A DNA stretch of 64,000 bases, taken from Sinomonas susongensis. GTDB taxonomy: Bacteria; Actinomycetota; Actinomycetes; Actinomycetales; Micrococcaceae. The notes under the pieces are model-generated. The model searched no databases and was not told the origin of the DNA. It was given only the letters and a program-made list of their open reading frames with translations. Positions 17,777-26,326 of this stretch are shown piece after piece. How positions within the stretch are numbered: the first letter of the stretch is position 1; every line of letters starts with the position of its first letter. The DNA is taken from NCBI RefSeq assembly GCF_005877005.1, contig NZ_SSNH01000001.1, forward strand, positions 620,001 to 684,000, in the 5' to 3' direction. The position numbers and the translations under genes are program-made.

Positions 17777-18547
17777 ATGACCCCGAGCACCCCGACGAGT
17801 CCCTCTGTGCGCGCCGACGGGCGCACCCCCGACGAGCTGCGTCCCATCAGCATCACGCGAGGCTGGTCGAAGCAGGCCGAGGGCTCCGCGCTCATCGAAT
17901 TCGGGAACACCCGTGTGCTGTGCACGGCGTCCTTCACCGAGGGCGTGCCGCGCTGGCTCAAGGGCGAGGGCCGTGGGTGGGTCACGGCCGAGTATGCGAT
18001 GCTGCCGCGCGCGACCAACACGCGCTCGGACCGTGAGTCGGTCAAGGGCCGGATCGGCGGGCGCACGCACGAGATCTCCCGGCTCATCGGCCGCTCGCTC
18101 CGCTCGATCATCGACACGAAGGCCCTCGGCGAGAACACGATTGTGCTGGACTGCGACGTCCTGCAGGCCGACGGCGGGACCCGTACCGCGGCCATCACCG
18201 GAGCGTTCGTTGCCCTCGCGGAGGCCGTGCGCTGGGCGAAGGACAAGGGCCTCATCGAGCCTGGCGCCGAGCCGCTCACGGATACCGTGTCCGCCGTCTC
18301 GGTCGGCATCATCGACGGCGTGCCGATGCTCGATCTCCCCTACGTCGAGGACGTGCGCGCGGAGACGGACATGAACGTCGTCGTGACGGGTTCGGGCAAG
18401 TTCGTCGAAGTACAGGGCACCGCCGAGGGTGCGCCTTTCGACCGGGACGAGCTCAACCGGCTCCTGGACCTGGCCCTCATCGGCACCGCGCAGCTCGCGG
18501 ACATCCAGCGCGAGACGCTCGCGGAGGCGCTGAGGACGGCTCCGTGA
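17777..18547 (+). CDS. rph: Ribonuclease PH
   Basis: A 256-residue phosphorolytic 3'-5' exoribonuclease that trims tRNA precursors. [30 protein letters not shown] and [16 protein letters not shown] (phosphate-binding Arg) are diagnostic, and the length is as expected. It is cotranscribed with rdgB, whose GTG overlaps the rph stop by 4 nt. Confidence 0.96.
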   Translation: MTPSTPTSPSVRADGRTPDELRPISITRGWSKQAEGSALIEFGNTRVLCTASFTEGVPRWLKGEGRGWVTAEYAMLPRATNTRSDRESVKGRIGGRTHEISRLIGRSLRSIIDTKALGENTIVLDCDVLQADGGTRTAAITGAFVALAEAVRWAKDKGLIEPGAEPLTDTVSAVSVGIIDGVPMLDLPYVEDVRAETDMNVVVTGSGKFVEVQGTAEGAPFDRDELNRLLDLALIGTAQLADIQRETLAEALRTAP

Positions 18548-19182
18548 GCAACGCGCAGCCCCGCCTCGTCCTCGCGACGCACAACCAGGGCAAAGTCCGT
18601 GAGCTGCGAGAGCTGCTCCGAGGGCAGGTGCAGGGTCTCGACGTCGACACCCAGGTCGTGGACGCCGCAGCAGTCGGCGGCCCGGACGTCGTCGAGGACG
18701 GAGTCTCGTTCGCCGAGAATTCGCTGCTCAAGGCACGGGCCGTCTCGGCGGCCACGGGCCTCGTCGCGATCGCGGACGATTCGGGCCTCGCCGTCGACGT
18801 GCTCGGCGGCGCACCCGGCATCTTCTCGGCCCGTTGGGCTGGACGCCATGGGGACGACCAGGCCAACCTCGAGCTCCTCCTCGCACAGCTCTCCGACGTC
18901 CGCGACGAGCACCGGGGCGCCGCCTTCGTGTGCGCCGCGGCCCTCGTGGCCCCGGCGGAGGACGGCGGGGACCCGTATGAGCACGTCGAATACGGCGAAC
19001 TCAGGGGAACCCTCCTGCGCGCGCCCCGCGGGGCAGGGGGCTTCGGCTATGACCCGATCCTGCTCCCCGAAGGGCTCGACCGGAGCTGCGCCGAGCTGAG
19101 CCGTGAGGAGAAGAATGCCATCAGCCATCGTGGGCAGGCATTCCGCGCGCTCCTCCCCGCGATCGTGAGCGCCCTGTCCTAG
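18544..19182 (+). CDS. rdgB: Non-canonical purine NTP pyrophosphatase (dITP/XTP)
   Basis: A 212-residue Ham1/RdgB enzyme that hydrolyses dITP, XTP and similar nucleotides to keep them out of DNA and [20 protein letters not shown] at the N-terminus, [17 protein letters not shown] with the catalytic acids, and [12 protein letters not shown] near the C-terminus are intact. The start (GTG 18544) overlaps rph. It converges on the MFS gene with a 16-bp gap. Confidence 0.96.
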   Translation: MSNAQPRLVLATHNQGKVRELRELLRGQVQGLDVDTQVVDAAAVGGPDVVEDGVSFAENSLLKARAVSAATGLVAIADDSGLAVDVLGGAPGIFSARWAGRHGDDQANLELLLAQLSDVRDEHRGAAFVCAAALVAPAEDGGDPYEHVEYGELRGTLLRAPRGAGGFGYDPILLPEGLDRSCAELSREEKNAISHRGQAFRALLPAIVSALS

Positions 19183-19198
19183 CCCTGCCCGCCGCAAC

Positions 19199-20410
19199 CT
19201 ACCGCTGTCCGCTGGCTCCTACGCGCTCGTCGGAACCTACGTAGAGGCGTCGCCCGGACAGCGCGCCGAAGACGGCCGCCAAGCAGCCGACGGCGGCGAA
19301 GAGCACCGCGACGGCGGTGAAGGACCCCGTTGCCGCCCGCAGCTGGGCCACGAGGAGCGTTCCGGTCGACCCGAGCCCGTAGCCGAAGCCCTGCATCATC
19401 CCTGACAGCCGGGCTGCGGTCCCGGCGTCGTGCGTCCGCAGCATCGCCATCGTGAGGGCGAGCGCCGTGAGGCTCCCTTGGCCGAGCCCGAGCATCGCGG
19501 CCCATGCCCAGATGCCGCCGAGGGGCCCCACGATGCAGAGCGCGAACCCGCAGCCCGTGAGCAGGGCTGCGACGACGTTGAGCGCGCTCTGCTGCCTGAG
19601 CCGGGTCGCGAGGGCAGGCGCCACGAGGGAGCCGGCCATCTGCAGGACGATCGAGAACGAGGCCAGCAGACCCGCAGTTGCGCCGTCGACGCCGCGGTCG
19701 CGGAGGATCGGGGCCAGCCACGCGAAGACGCTGAAGGACATCATGGCCTGCGCGACCATGAAGAGGGTGACCTGCCACGCGACGGGATCCCGGGCGAGGC
19801 GAGGACCCTGGCCTTCCGCGGTGTGCAGCGGATCCCGGCCGTTCCAGGCGATCGGGGCGAAGACGAGGGCGACGACGGCGGCAGGCACCGCCCAGGCGCC
19901 GAGCGCGAGCTGCCACGAGCCTGTCGCCTCGAGCAGGGGATAGGTGAAGCCTGCCGCGAGCGCTGCCGAGGCGACAATTGCCGTCGTGTAGAGCCCGCTC
20001 ATGGGCCCGAGCAGGTGCGGAAAGTCCCTCTTCACGAGCCCCGGCAGCAGGACGTTCCCGAGTGCAATGGCGAAGCCGCAGGCTGCCGTGCCGAAGAGGA
20101 GGGAAGGCAGGGCACCCCAGCCGGGAATCGTCGTCGGACGCACGAGGAGGCCCAAGGTGAGCACGCCCATTGCGGCGAGGAGCACCCGCTCCGCGCCGAA
20201 GCGCCGGGCCAGCGGGGGAGCGAGCGGCGCGAAGACGCCGAGGCACGCGACGGGGGCAGTGGTGAGGACTGTGACGGCCCAGGCGGGAACTGCTGCCGCC
20301 CGCTGCACCTCGTCAAGGATGGCCGAGAAGCTCGAGAAGACGGTACGGAGGTTGAGGCCTACGAGGATCAGGCACAGTCCGAGGGCTGCGAGCCTCTGCC
20401 TCCGCGACAC
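19199..20410 (-). CDS. MFS transporter, CynX/NimT-like
   Basis: A 403-residue permease with about 12 helices. NLRTVFSSFSAILDEVQ after the first helix is the hallmark of the cyanate/nitroimidazole (CynX/NimT) group. Its GTG follows the dedA stop directly (TGAGTG), so translation is coupled. The substrate is unknown; nothing nearby suggests cyanate use. Confidence 0.85.
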   Translation of the reverse strand: MSRRQRLAALGLCLILVGLNLRTVFSSFSAILDEVQRAAAVPAWAVTVLTTAPVACLGVFAPLAPPLARRFGAERVLLAAMGVLTLGLLVRPTTIPGWGALPSLLFGTAACGFAIALGNVLLPGLVKRDFPHLLGPMSGLYTTAIVASAALAAGFTYPLLEATGSWQLALGAWAVPAAVVALVFAPIAWNGRDPLHTAEGQGPRLARDPVAWQVTLFMVAQAMMSFSVFAWLAPILRDRGVDGATAGLLASFSIVLQMAGSLVAPALATRLRQQSALNVVAALLTGCGFALCIVGPLGGIWAWAAMLGLGQGSLTALALTMAMLRTHDAGTAARLSGMMQGFGYGLGSTGTLLVAQLRAATGSFTAVAVLFAAVGCLAAVFGALSGRRLYVGSDERVGASGQR

Positions 20411-21163
20411 TCAGCGCCCCTCGGGACGCTCCGTCTCGGTGTCCTCGCTGACGGGCGTCCCGGAGACGGCGCCGCGCCGCCTCGCCGCCCGCGCCTTCGC
20501 AAACTCCACGAAGATCGGGATGAGGGAGACGAGCACGATGACGAGGAAGATGAGGTCGATGTTCTGGCCGACCCACGTGTAATGCCCGAGCCACGCACCG
20601 AGCAGCGTGACGCCCGCTGCCCACGGGATCGCCCCGAGCACGTTGTAGAGGAAGAACTTGCGCCGCTCCATGCGGGCAACGCCGGCGATGACGGGGACGA
20701 ACGTGCGGATGATCGGCACGAAGCGCGCGAGGATGAGCGACTGGCCGCCGTGGCGCTCGAAGAATTCGTGGGCCTTGCGCACGTTCTCCTGCTTGAAAAG
20801 CCGAGAGTCGGGGCGGCTGAAGAGGGCAGGACCGATCTTCGCGCCGATGAGGAAGCCCACCTGGTTGCCGATGATCGCCGCGATCACCACGAACAGCGCG
20901 AGGAGCCAGATGTTGAACTGGATTGCGCCGGTCGCGACGAGGAGGCCCGCCGTGAACAGCATCGAGTCACCGGGCAGGAAGAACCCGATGAGGAGCCCCG
21001 TCTCGGCGAAGATGATGACGCACACCACGAGAACGATCCACGGACCGAGAGGCGAGTCGCGGAGGAAGACGTCCGGGTTGAGCCAGTCCGGGAGGATGGA
21101 GGCCCTCGGCTGGACGGCCGCGGGCACGGCGGCGGCGAGATGGGTCAGCGCGGCACGGATCAC
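20411..21163 (-). CDS. DedA family membrane protein
   Basis: A 250-residue membrane protein of the DedA/VTT family, now linked to undecaprenyl-phosphate or phospholipid flipping. FAETGLLIGFFLPGDSMLFTAG and the Arg/Gly/Pro-containing ARFVPIIRTFVPVIAGVARM segment are signature regions, followed by GAIPWAAGVTLLG. It starts at a GTG (21163) with TACGCT 6 nt upstream. The open frame extends 210 codons further upstream through the divergent exonuclease gene, which I regard as chance. Confidence 0.9.
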   Translation of the reverse strand: MIRAALTHLAAAVPAAVQPRASILPDWLNPDVFLRDSPLGPWIVLVVCVIIFAETGLLIGFFLPGDSMLFTAGLLVATGAIQFNIWLLALFVVIAAIIGNQVGFLIGAKIGPALFSRPDSRLFKQENVRKAHEFFERHGGQSLILARFVPIIRTFVPVIAGVARMERRKFFLYNVLGAIPWAAGVTLLGAWLGHYTWVGQNIDLIFLVIVLVSLIPIFVEFAKARAARRRGAVSGTPVSEDTETERPEGR

Positions 21164-21169
21164 TCGTCC

Positions 21170-21175
21170 AGCGTA
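21170..21175 (-). promoter_or_regulatory. -10 box of leaderless dedA promoter
   Basis: TACGCT on the minus strand lies 6 nt before the GTG at 21163. Confidence 0.55.
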
Positions 21176-21219
21176 CCGGAGGGGCCGTGGCGGTCCCGGG
21201 AGAGGGCGGTTCGCGTGGC

Positions 21220-21225
21220 TAGACT
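21220..21225 (+). promoter_or_regulatory. -10 box of leaderless exonuclease promoter
   Basis: TAGACT lies 7 nt before the GTG at 21233, divergent from the dedA promoter. Confidence 0.5.
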
Positions 21226-21232
21226 CGCCACC

Positions 21233-22237
21233 GTGGCCCTGGACTTCACCGCGATCGACTTCGAGACCGCCAATGGATTTCGGAGCTCTCCCTGTGCGGT
21301 CGGGCTCGTCAGGGTGAGGGACGGCCGCCCGGTCGAGACCAAGACGTGGCTCATGCGGCCGCCGCACGGACACGACGTCTTCGACCCGCGGAATGTCGCC
21401 ATCCACGGCATCAGGCCCGACGACGTCGTCGGGCAGCCGCGCTTCGGCGAGCTCTTCGCGGAGATCGGCGGGTTCATCGGCGACGACGTGCTCGTCGCGC
21501 ACAACGCAGCCTTCGATCTCGGCGTCATCCGCTCCGCGCTCGAGGTGTCCGGGCTCCCGGCCCCCGCCTATGACTATGCGTGCACCGTCGTCCTGTCGCG
21601 GCGGACCTACGACCTGCCGTCCCATTCGCTTCCCTTTGTAGCGGAGGCTGCTGGCGTCCCGCTCGTCAACCACCACGACGCGAGCGAGGACGCCGCGGCC
21701 TGCGCGGGAATCCTGGTCGACATCGCGCAGCGGCACGGAGCGTCCGACGTCGCGCAGCTCTACGATGCGCTGCACCTCTCCCTTCCGCGGCATCCCGAGT
21801 TCGTGCCGGGGCGGGACGCCCTCTCAGCGGCGACAACGAAGGCCCTTCGGTCCACCGCCTCGCCGCGCCAATGGGCGGGCTGGCCGGAGGAAGGGGCGAA
21901 TCCCGCAGCGAACGAGGGCGCTGATCCGGGGCATCCCCTCTTCGGCCACCGCATTGTTTTCACTGGCACTCTCGGCATCCCTCGCGCCGAAGCGAAGTCG
22001 CGGGCGGCCGCCTATGGAGCCCAGCCTGCGAGCTCGGTCACGCGCGCGACGACCCTCCTCGTGGTGGGCGACGGGTTCGTGGCATCGGATCTGCGCGCGG
22101 GCCGCGGGACTGGGCGGGTGACGTCGAAGGCGCGGAGGGCCCTCGAGCTGCGCTCCGCCGGGTACCGCGTGGAGGTCCTGTCCGAGGGCGAGTTCCTGCA
22201 GATGCTGGGCGGCGCGTGGCCCGCTCGCAGCGCCTGA
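21233..22237 (+). CDS. DnaQ-like 3'-5' exonuclease with C-terminal BRCT domain
   Basis: A 334-residue protein. Residues about 1-170 form a DEDDh exonuclease: FTAIDFETAN (D, E), LVAHNAAFDLGV (D) and NHHDASEDA (H, D). Residues about 240-334 look like a BRCT domain (LFGHRIVFTGTLGIPRAEAK, then ATTLLVVG), as in NAD-dependent DNA ligase. Such fusions occur in actinobacteria and resemble DNA polymerase III epsilon-like repair nucleases. The start GTG is chosen by the upstream -10 box and lack of homology further upstream. Confidence 0.88.
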   Translation: MALDFTAIDFETANGFRSSPCAVGLVRVRDGRPVETKTWLMRPPHGHDVFDPRNVAIHGIRPDDVVGQPRFGELFAEIGGFIGDDVLVAHNAAFDLGVIRSALEVSGLPAPAYDYACTVVLSRRTYDLPSHSLPFVAEAAGVPLVNHHDASEDAAACAGILVDIAQRHGASDVAQLYDALHLSLPRHPEFVPGRDALSAATTKALRSTASPRQWAGWPEEGANPAANEGADPGHPLFGHRIVFTGTLGIPRAEAKSRAAAYGAQPASSVTRATTLLVVGDGFVASDLRAGRGTGRVTSKARRALELRSAGYRVEVLSEGEFLQMLGGAWPARSA

Positions 22238-22290
22238 GCGACGCGACGACGCACTGCGCAACATTCCTTTTCGATGACGCGTCAGCTTCC

Positions 22291-22296
22291 TACGCT
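22291..22296 (+). promoter_or_regulatory. -10 box of leaderless DUF4395 promoter
   Basis: TACGCT is followed by 6 nt and the GTG at 22303. Confidence 0.55.
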
Positions 22297-22302
22297 GGAA
22301 GG

Positions 22303-22830
22303 GTGACGACTTCCACCGGCAAAGCCCCCCGCAGCGCGCTCCGCAGGGCGTTCGAGTTCCCGAACCCCGTGAACGAGTACGCCGCGCGCAGCACGGCGGG
22401 GATCATCGTCGTCCTGAGCGCTGTGGTGCTCGTCGTCGGACTCGCGACCGGCTGGGGCTGGCCGCTGTGGCTCATCGCGCTCGGGTTCTGGCTCCGCGTC
22501 GCCGGCGGACCGCGGTATTCGCCCGCCGGCCGCCTCGCGGTCCATGTCATCGTCCCGCGGCTGGGGAAGCGCCGGCTCGTCGCCGGGCCGCCCAAGCGCT
22601 TCGCCCAGACGATCGGCGCCGTCCTCTCAACCCCCGCGGCCGTGCTGTGGACCGTTGGGCTCGCACCCGCGGCCTGGGTCCTCCTCGGCCTCCTCATTGT
22701 CGCGGCCTCGCTCGAATCATTTGCCGGCTTCTGCCTCGGCTGCTGGATCTTCGGCCGCCTCCAGAACGCCGGAATCATTCCCGAGAGCGTGTGCGAGGCC
22801 TGCAGCAACATCGCCCTCAGCCGCGGCTGA
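22303..22830 (+). CDS. DUF4395 membrane protein
   Basis: A 175-residue protein with four predicted helices. FPNPVNEYAARSTAG at the N-terminus, GPRYSPAGRLAVHVIVP in the loop and FAGFCLGCWIFGRLQ with a CxxC pair near the end match DUF4395. Members are often next to thioredoxin-like or sulfurtransferase genes and may take part in thiol redox in the membrane. None is adjacent here, so function is unassigned. Confidence 0.87.
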   Translation: MTTSTGKAPRSALRRAFEFPNPVNEYAARSTAGIIVVLSAVVLVVGLATGWGWPLWLIALGFWLRVAGGPRYSPAGRLAVHVIVPRLGKRRLVAGPPKRFAQTIGAVLSTPAAVLWTVGLAPAAWVLLGLLIVAASLESFAGFCLGCWIFGRLQNAGIIPESVCEACSNIALSRG

Positions 22831-22863
22831 ACCGACCGTCGACCTCCCGATAGCAGGACGCGG

Positions 22864-22879
22864 GCCCGGCCCGCCGGGC
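22864..22879. terminator. Short GC-rich hairpin between convergent genes
   Basis: GCCCGG and CCGGGC form a 6-bp stem with a 4-nt loop in the 56-bp gap between the DUF4395 gene and the ADP-ribosylglycohydrolase-like gene. It could end either transcript. Weak. Confidence 0.3.
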
Positions 22880-22886
22880 AGACGAC

Positions 22887-23858
22887 TCACTCGAGCGCGC
22901 CGGCAGCGTCCGCGAGCATTGTGGCCATCCGGCCGATGACGGCGGACGCGTCGAGGCGCTCCGCCCAGTCCGAGGGAACGATCTCGTTTCCCCATGCCGT
23001 CCCGAGCAGTGCCCCTGTGATCGCCGCGGCCTCCGCACCGGCGTCGGAGGTCTTCAGGACGGCCCGGCGGAAGGCCTCCGGGCCCCCGACCTCGCCCGCG
23101 CCCAACGCTGCCCGGACCGCAGCCGCGAGCGACTGCGAGGCCCGCGCAGCGGCGGGCGGGGCGGTGTCCGACGTCGATGCGCCGGCGAGGGCATCGACAA
23201 TGTCCTGCTCGGGAGAGCGAAGACCGGCAACGGCTGCTTTGGCGGCGTCGACGGCCTCGGAGACATCAGAGCCGCCGAGCGCCGCGTGCACGGCGCTCGC
23301 CACCGCGACCGAGGCTTGGACGGCATCGGGGTGCCCGTGGGTGAGGGAAGCCCCCTCTGCGGCCATTGTCAGGACGGCCGACGACGGGGTCCCGGGGATG
23401 AGGCCGAGCGGCGCCGTCCGCGCGGCGGCGGCAGCGTCGTCGAACGCGGGCCCGAGCGGGCGGCCCGCGGTTCCCATCTCTCCGGACGCCAGGGAGGCCA
23501 CCCACGAGGGGCGTACGGGAAGGGGGCGGACCGCCGCGGGCTCGGAGTCGATCCAGCGGGGCTGCGCGGGCGGCGCGGACGGCGGAAGGGGCACGCCTTG
23601 GCCCGCCGCCCACCGCAGCGCGGCGAGCCACAAGGTCGCTGCCTGGTCGGCGTAGACGCCCCTGTTGGCCCACTCGAGCACTTCGACGAGGGCGTCGGCC
23701 GTGTACAGCGCAAGCTGGCCTGACACGCCGAGCGCGAGCCTGCCGTCATCAGTGCGACCGTGGGCCGATCCTGCCTCCTCGAGAACCACGGCCTCCGCCG
23801 TTGCAAGGCCCAACAGACAGCCGTGGATGCGGGCTCGGATGCTTGGGGTGCTCGTCAC
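22887..23858 (-). CDS. ADP-ribosylglycohydrolase-fold protein, probably catalytically degenerate
   Basis: A 323-residue, all-helical, Ala-rich protein resembling ADP-ribosylglycohydrolases: RARIHGCLLGLATAEAV at the N-terminus, LTHGHPDAVQASVAVASAV in the middle and DAGAEAAAITGALLGTAWGN near the end. In active enzymes the first motif contains GD and the last is DADT-like; here they read AT and SDAGAE, and the usual TDDT stretch is also not recognisable. The dinuclear metal site is therefore probably lost. It starts at a GTG (23858) with TAGATT 6 nt upstream, single gene. A role in reversing ADP-ribosylation is doubtful. Confidence 0.75.
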   Translation of the reverse strand: MTSTPSIRARIHGCLLGLATAEAVVLEEAGSAHGRTDDGRLALGVSGQLALYTADALVEVLEWANRGVYADQAATLWLAALRWAAGQGVPLPPSAPPAQPRWIDSEPAAVRPLPVRPSWVASLASGEMGTAGRPLGPAFDDAAAAARTAPLGLIPGTPSSAVLTMAAEGASLTHGHPDAVQASVAVASAVHAALGGSDVSEAVDAAKAAVAGLRSPEQDIVDALAGASTSDTAPPAAARASQSLAAAVRAALGAGEVGGPEAFRRAVLKTSDAGAEAAAITGALLGTAWGNEIVPSDWAERLDASAVIGRMATMLADAAGALE

Positions 23859-23864
23859 CCCAGC

Positions 23865-23870
23865 AATCTA
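23865..23870 (-). promoter_or_regulatory. -10 box of leaderless ADP-ribosylglycohydrolase-like gene
   Basis: TAGATT on the minus strand lies 6 nt before the GTG at 23858. Confidence 0.5.
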
Positions 23871-24081
23871 CCTCTGACCGCTTCCCCATCCCGTTCCGCT
23901 GCGCGCCCTCAGGTGGTTCCCTGTCGCGGGGCTATGTCTCGGCCCACACCGCGCACATTGCCAAGGCAGGTAGCATGAGGGGCGGTCAGGCGCCCGGCCA
24001 CGCCGTGGCGGGTGCTGCGAGACGACCTTGGCCATCTGGCGGCACGCCGCCGTCCCACCGACGACTCGAAAGAGGAATCCC

Positions 24082-25098
24082 ATGACCACCCCTGCGGTCA
24101 CCACCGCTGAGGCCGTTCCTTCGGATACGAAGGAGTTCGGCATCGTCGCGAAGCTCGCGGCCGAGGCATTCGGCACGTTCCTTCTGGTCTTCGGCGGCCT
24201 CGGCGTTGCGCTCTTCAGCAACCCCTCCTCGGCTCCGCTGCCCGCTCCGCTCGCCATCGGCCTGAGCATCGGCGTCGGCATCGCCGCGTTCGGCCACATC
24301 TCGGGCGGCCACTTCAACCCCGCCGTGACGCTCGGCACTGCCGTGGCCGGGCGCACCCCCTGGAGGCGGGTCCCCGGCTACGTCCTCGCCCAGCTCGTCG
24401 GCGGCGCCGCGGGCGCACTGATCCTGTGGATCGCGGTGCGCACCCTCCCGAACCTCTCGAACGTCCAGACGATCTTCACGCAGCTTTCGAACGGCGTCGA
24501 CGACCTCTCGCCGAACAAGTTCCCGATGGCGGCGGGCCTTCTCGCCGAGGTCGTCGCGACGGCGGCGTTCCTCGCGATCATCCTGGGCGCGACGTCGAAG
24601 CGTGCCGCGAGGGGCGTGGCCCCTTGGGCGATCGGCCTCGGCCTCGCAATCCTCGTCCAGGCAATCGCCCCCATCACGAACGCATCGCTCAACCCAGCCC
24701 GGTCCACCGCGACCGTGATCTTCGCCGAGCCCTCGGCGATCGGACAGCTGTGGATCTTCTGGGTCGCGCCGCTCCTCGGCGCTGCCATCACGGGCCTCAT
24801 CTTCCGCGGCTTCGGCTCGCCCGAGGACGTCATCGTGACGGGTGCCCCGGGTGCTCCGTCCTTCACGACGGTTGAGGGCGCATCCACCTCCGGTGCGTCC
24901 GTCGAGCAGGTCGAAGAGGCCGAGCACCGCAAGCACAGCGCGACCACGGAAGACGACGCTTCCTTCGACGCGCGAGACGAGGCCGAGGGTTCGATCGGCG
25001 CGGGAGCGCTGGGCGAGGGGGCGGAAGTTCCCCCCACCGCCGAGGCTCCGCGTTCCGACGAGAATGACGCGAAGAACTTCTTCGACCAGAACAAGTAA
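24082..25098 (+). CDS. MIP family aquaporin/glycerol channel with acidic C-terminal tail
   Basis: A 338-residue channel with six helices and both NPA boxes, GGHFNPAVTLG and ASLNPARSTA; the latter has Arg after NPA, the selectivity-filter position. It is AqpZ-like for water. After the last helix (about residue 250) a hydrophilic acidic tail of some 85 residues follows (EQVEEAEHRKHSATTEDD), which is unusual for AqpZ and seems disordered. ATG 24082 has AGAGGAA 7 nt upstream. A TAGCAT at 23971 could be a -10, giving a leader of about 100 nt. Confidence 0.9.
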   Translation: MTTPAVTTAEAVPSDTKEFGIVAKLAAEAFGTFLLVFGGLGVALFSNPSSAPLPAPLAIGLSIGVGIAAFGHISGGHFNPAVTLGTAVAGRTPWRRVPGYVLAQLVGGAAGALILWIAVRTLPNLSNVQTIFTQLSNGVDDLSPNKFPMAAGLLAEVVATAAFLAIILGATSKRAARGVAPWAIGLGLAILVQAIAPITNASLNPARSTATVIFAEPSAIGQLWIFWVAPLLGAAITGLIFRGFGSPEDVIVTGAPGAPSFTTVEGASTSGASVEQVEEAEHRKHSATTEDDASFDARDEAEGSIGAGALGEGAEVPPTAEAPRSDENDAKNFFDQNK

Positions 25099-25117
25099 GC
25101 CGTTTGATGCATCTGCG

Positions 25118-25149
25118 CGGGTGGCACCGGGAATTGTCGGTGCCACCCG
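25118..25149 (+). terminator. Strong intrinsic terminator hairpin after aquaporin gene
   Basis: A perfect 12-bp stem (CGGGTGGCACCG / CGGTGCCACCCG) with an 8-nt loop is followed by TTAG, 19 bp after the aquaporin stop and directly before the sbcD promoter. Confidence 0.85.
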
Positions 25150-25150
25150 T

Positions 25151-25156
25151 TAGCCT
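25151..25156 (+). promoter_or_regulatory. -10 box of leaderless sbcD promoter
   Basis: TAGCCT lies 6 nt before the ATG at 25163, immediately after the terminator hairpin. Confidence 0.5.
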
Positions 25157-25162
25157 CCCAGC

Positions 25163-26326
25163 ATGAAGATCCTGCACACCTCCGACTGGCACCTGGGGCG
25201 TTCGTTCCATGGGCTCGGACTGCTCGCCGCGCAGGGCGAATGGCTCGACGGCCTCGTGGACTTCGTCGCGGCCGAGAGGATCGACGCCGTGCTCGTCTCC
25301 GGCGACGTGTACGACAGGGCGCTCCCGGCCGTGGACGTCGTCGCTGTGCTCGATCAGGTGCTCGTGCGGCTCACGCAGGCCGGCGCGCAGGTGGTGCTCA
25401 CAAGCGGGAACCATGACTCGGCGGTCCGACTGGGCTTCGGCTCCCGGCTCCTGGAGCGCGCCGGCGTGCACGTGCGCACGCGCATCCCGGAAATCGACGT
25501 CCCTGTGCTGCTCAAGGGAGCGGACGGGACTGAGGTGGCCGTCTACGGACTGCCGTATCTCGAGCCCAGGCTTGTCGCGGCGGAGCTCGAGGCTGAGGGC
25601 TCGGGGCATGTCCCCGTGACGCGGGCGGCCCTCGACCGAGTCCGCGCGGACCTCGAGAAGCGTCGGGCCGGTGGCACCATCCATTCGGTCGTCATGGCCC
25701 ATACCTTCGCCTCGGGCGGCGTGCCCGCCGAGAGCGAACGTGCTCTCGCAGTGGGCGGCCTTGACGTCGTCCCGGCCGAGCTCTTCGAAGGCTTCGACTA
25801 TGCGGCGCTCGGCCATCTGCACGGTCGTCAGCGCCTCACCGATACCGTCCGCTACTCGGGCTCCCCGCTCGCCTACTCCTTCGGCGAGGCCAAGCAGTCC
25901 AAGGGCGCGTGGCTGCTCGACTTCTCGCCCTCCGGCCTGGAGTCGGTGACGGAGGTGGGCTGGCCGACGACCCATCGGCTCGCCGTCCTGCGGGGGAAGC
26001 TGGAGGAACTCCTTGCCGACGCGGGGCTCGGCGACGCGGAGGAAGCCTGCTGCCACATCACCCTCACCGACGCCGAGCGGCCGCAGCGGGCGATGGAAAG
26101 GCTGCGGGCCCGCTTCCCGCTCGCACTCTCGCTCCAGTTCGACCCGGAAGGCGCGGCTTCCCGCGCCTCGTCCACCTACAGCGGCCGCCTCGCCGCCGCT
26201 CGCGACGAGCTCGACGTGTGCTGCGGGTTCTTCGAGCACGTGCGTGGCCGAGGCCTGGACGGGCCCGAAAGCTCTGCCGTCACCGAGGCCCTCGAGAGGG
26301 TGCGGCTCACGGAGGCCGCCCAATGA
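25163..26326 (+). CDS. sbcD: Exonuclease SbcCD subunit D
   Basis: A 387-residue Mre11-type nuclease subunit. The phosphoesterase motifs are present in order: LHTSDWHLGR, VSGDVYDRA, TSGNHDSAVR, MAHTFASGG and LGHLHGRQ. With SbcC it forms an ATP-dependent complex that opens hairpins and processes double-strand ends. Its stop overlaps the SbcC start as ATGA. Confidence 0.95.
   Translation: MKILHTSDWHLGRSFHGLGLLAAQGEWLDGLVDFVAAERIDAVLVSGDVYDRALPAVDVVAVLDQVLVRLTQAGAQVVLTSGNHDSAVRLGFGSRLLERAGVHVRTRIPEIDVPVLLKGADGTEVAVYGLPYLEPRLVAAELEAEGSGHVPVTRAALDRVRADLEKRRAGGTIHSVVMAHTFASGGVPAESERALAVGGLDVVPAELFEGFDYAALGHLHGRQRLTDTVRYSGSPLAYSFGEAKQSKGAWLLDFSPSGLESVTEVGWPTTHRLAVLRGKLEELLADAGLGDAEEACCHITLTDAERPQRAMERLRARFPLALSLQFDPEGAASRASSTYSGRLAAARDELDVCCGFFEHVRGRGLDGPESSAVTEALERVRLTEAAQ

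Noticed and set aside
20411-21793. An extended DedA protein of 460 residues
   Set aside because: The extra N-terminal frame runs antisense through the exonuclease gene. The GTG at 21163 gives the normal DedA length and has a -10 box 6 nt upstream.
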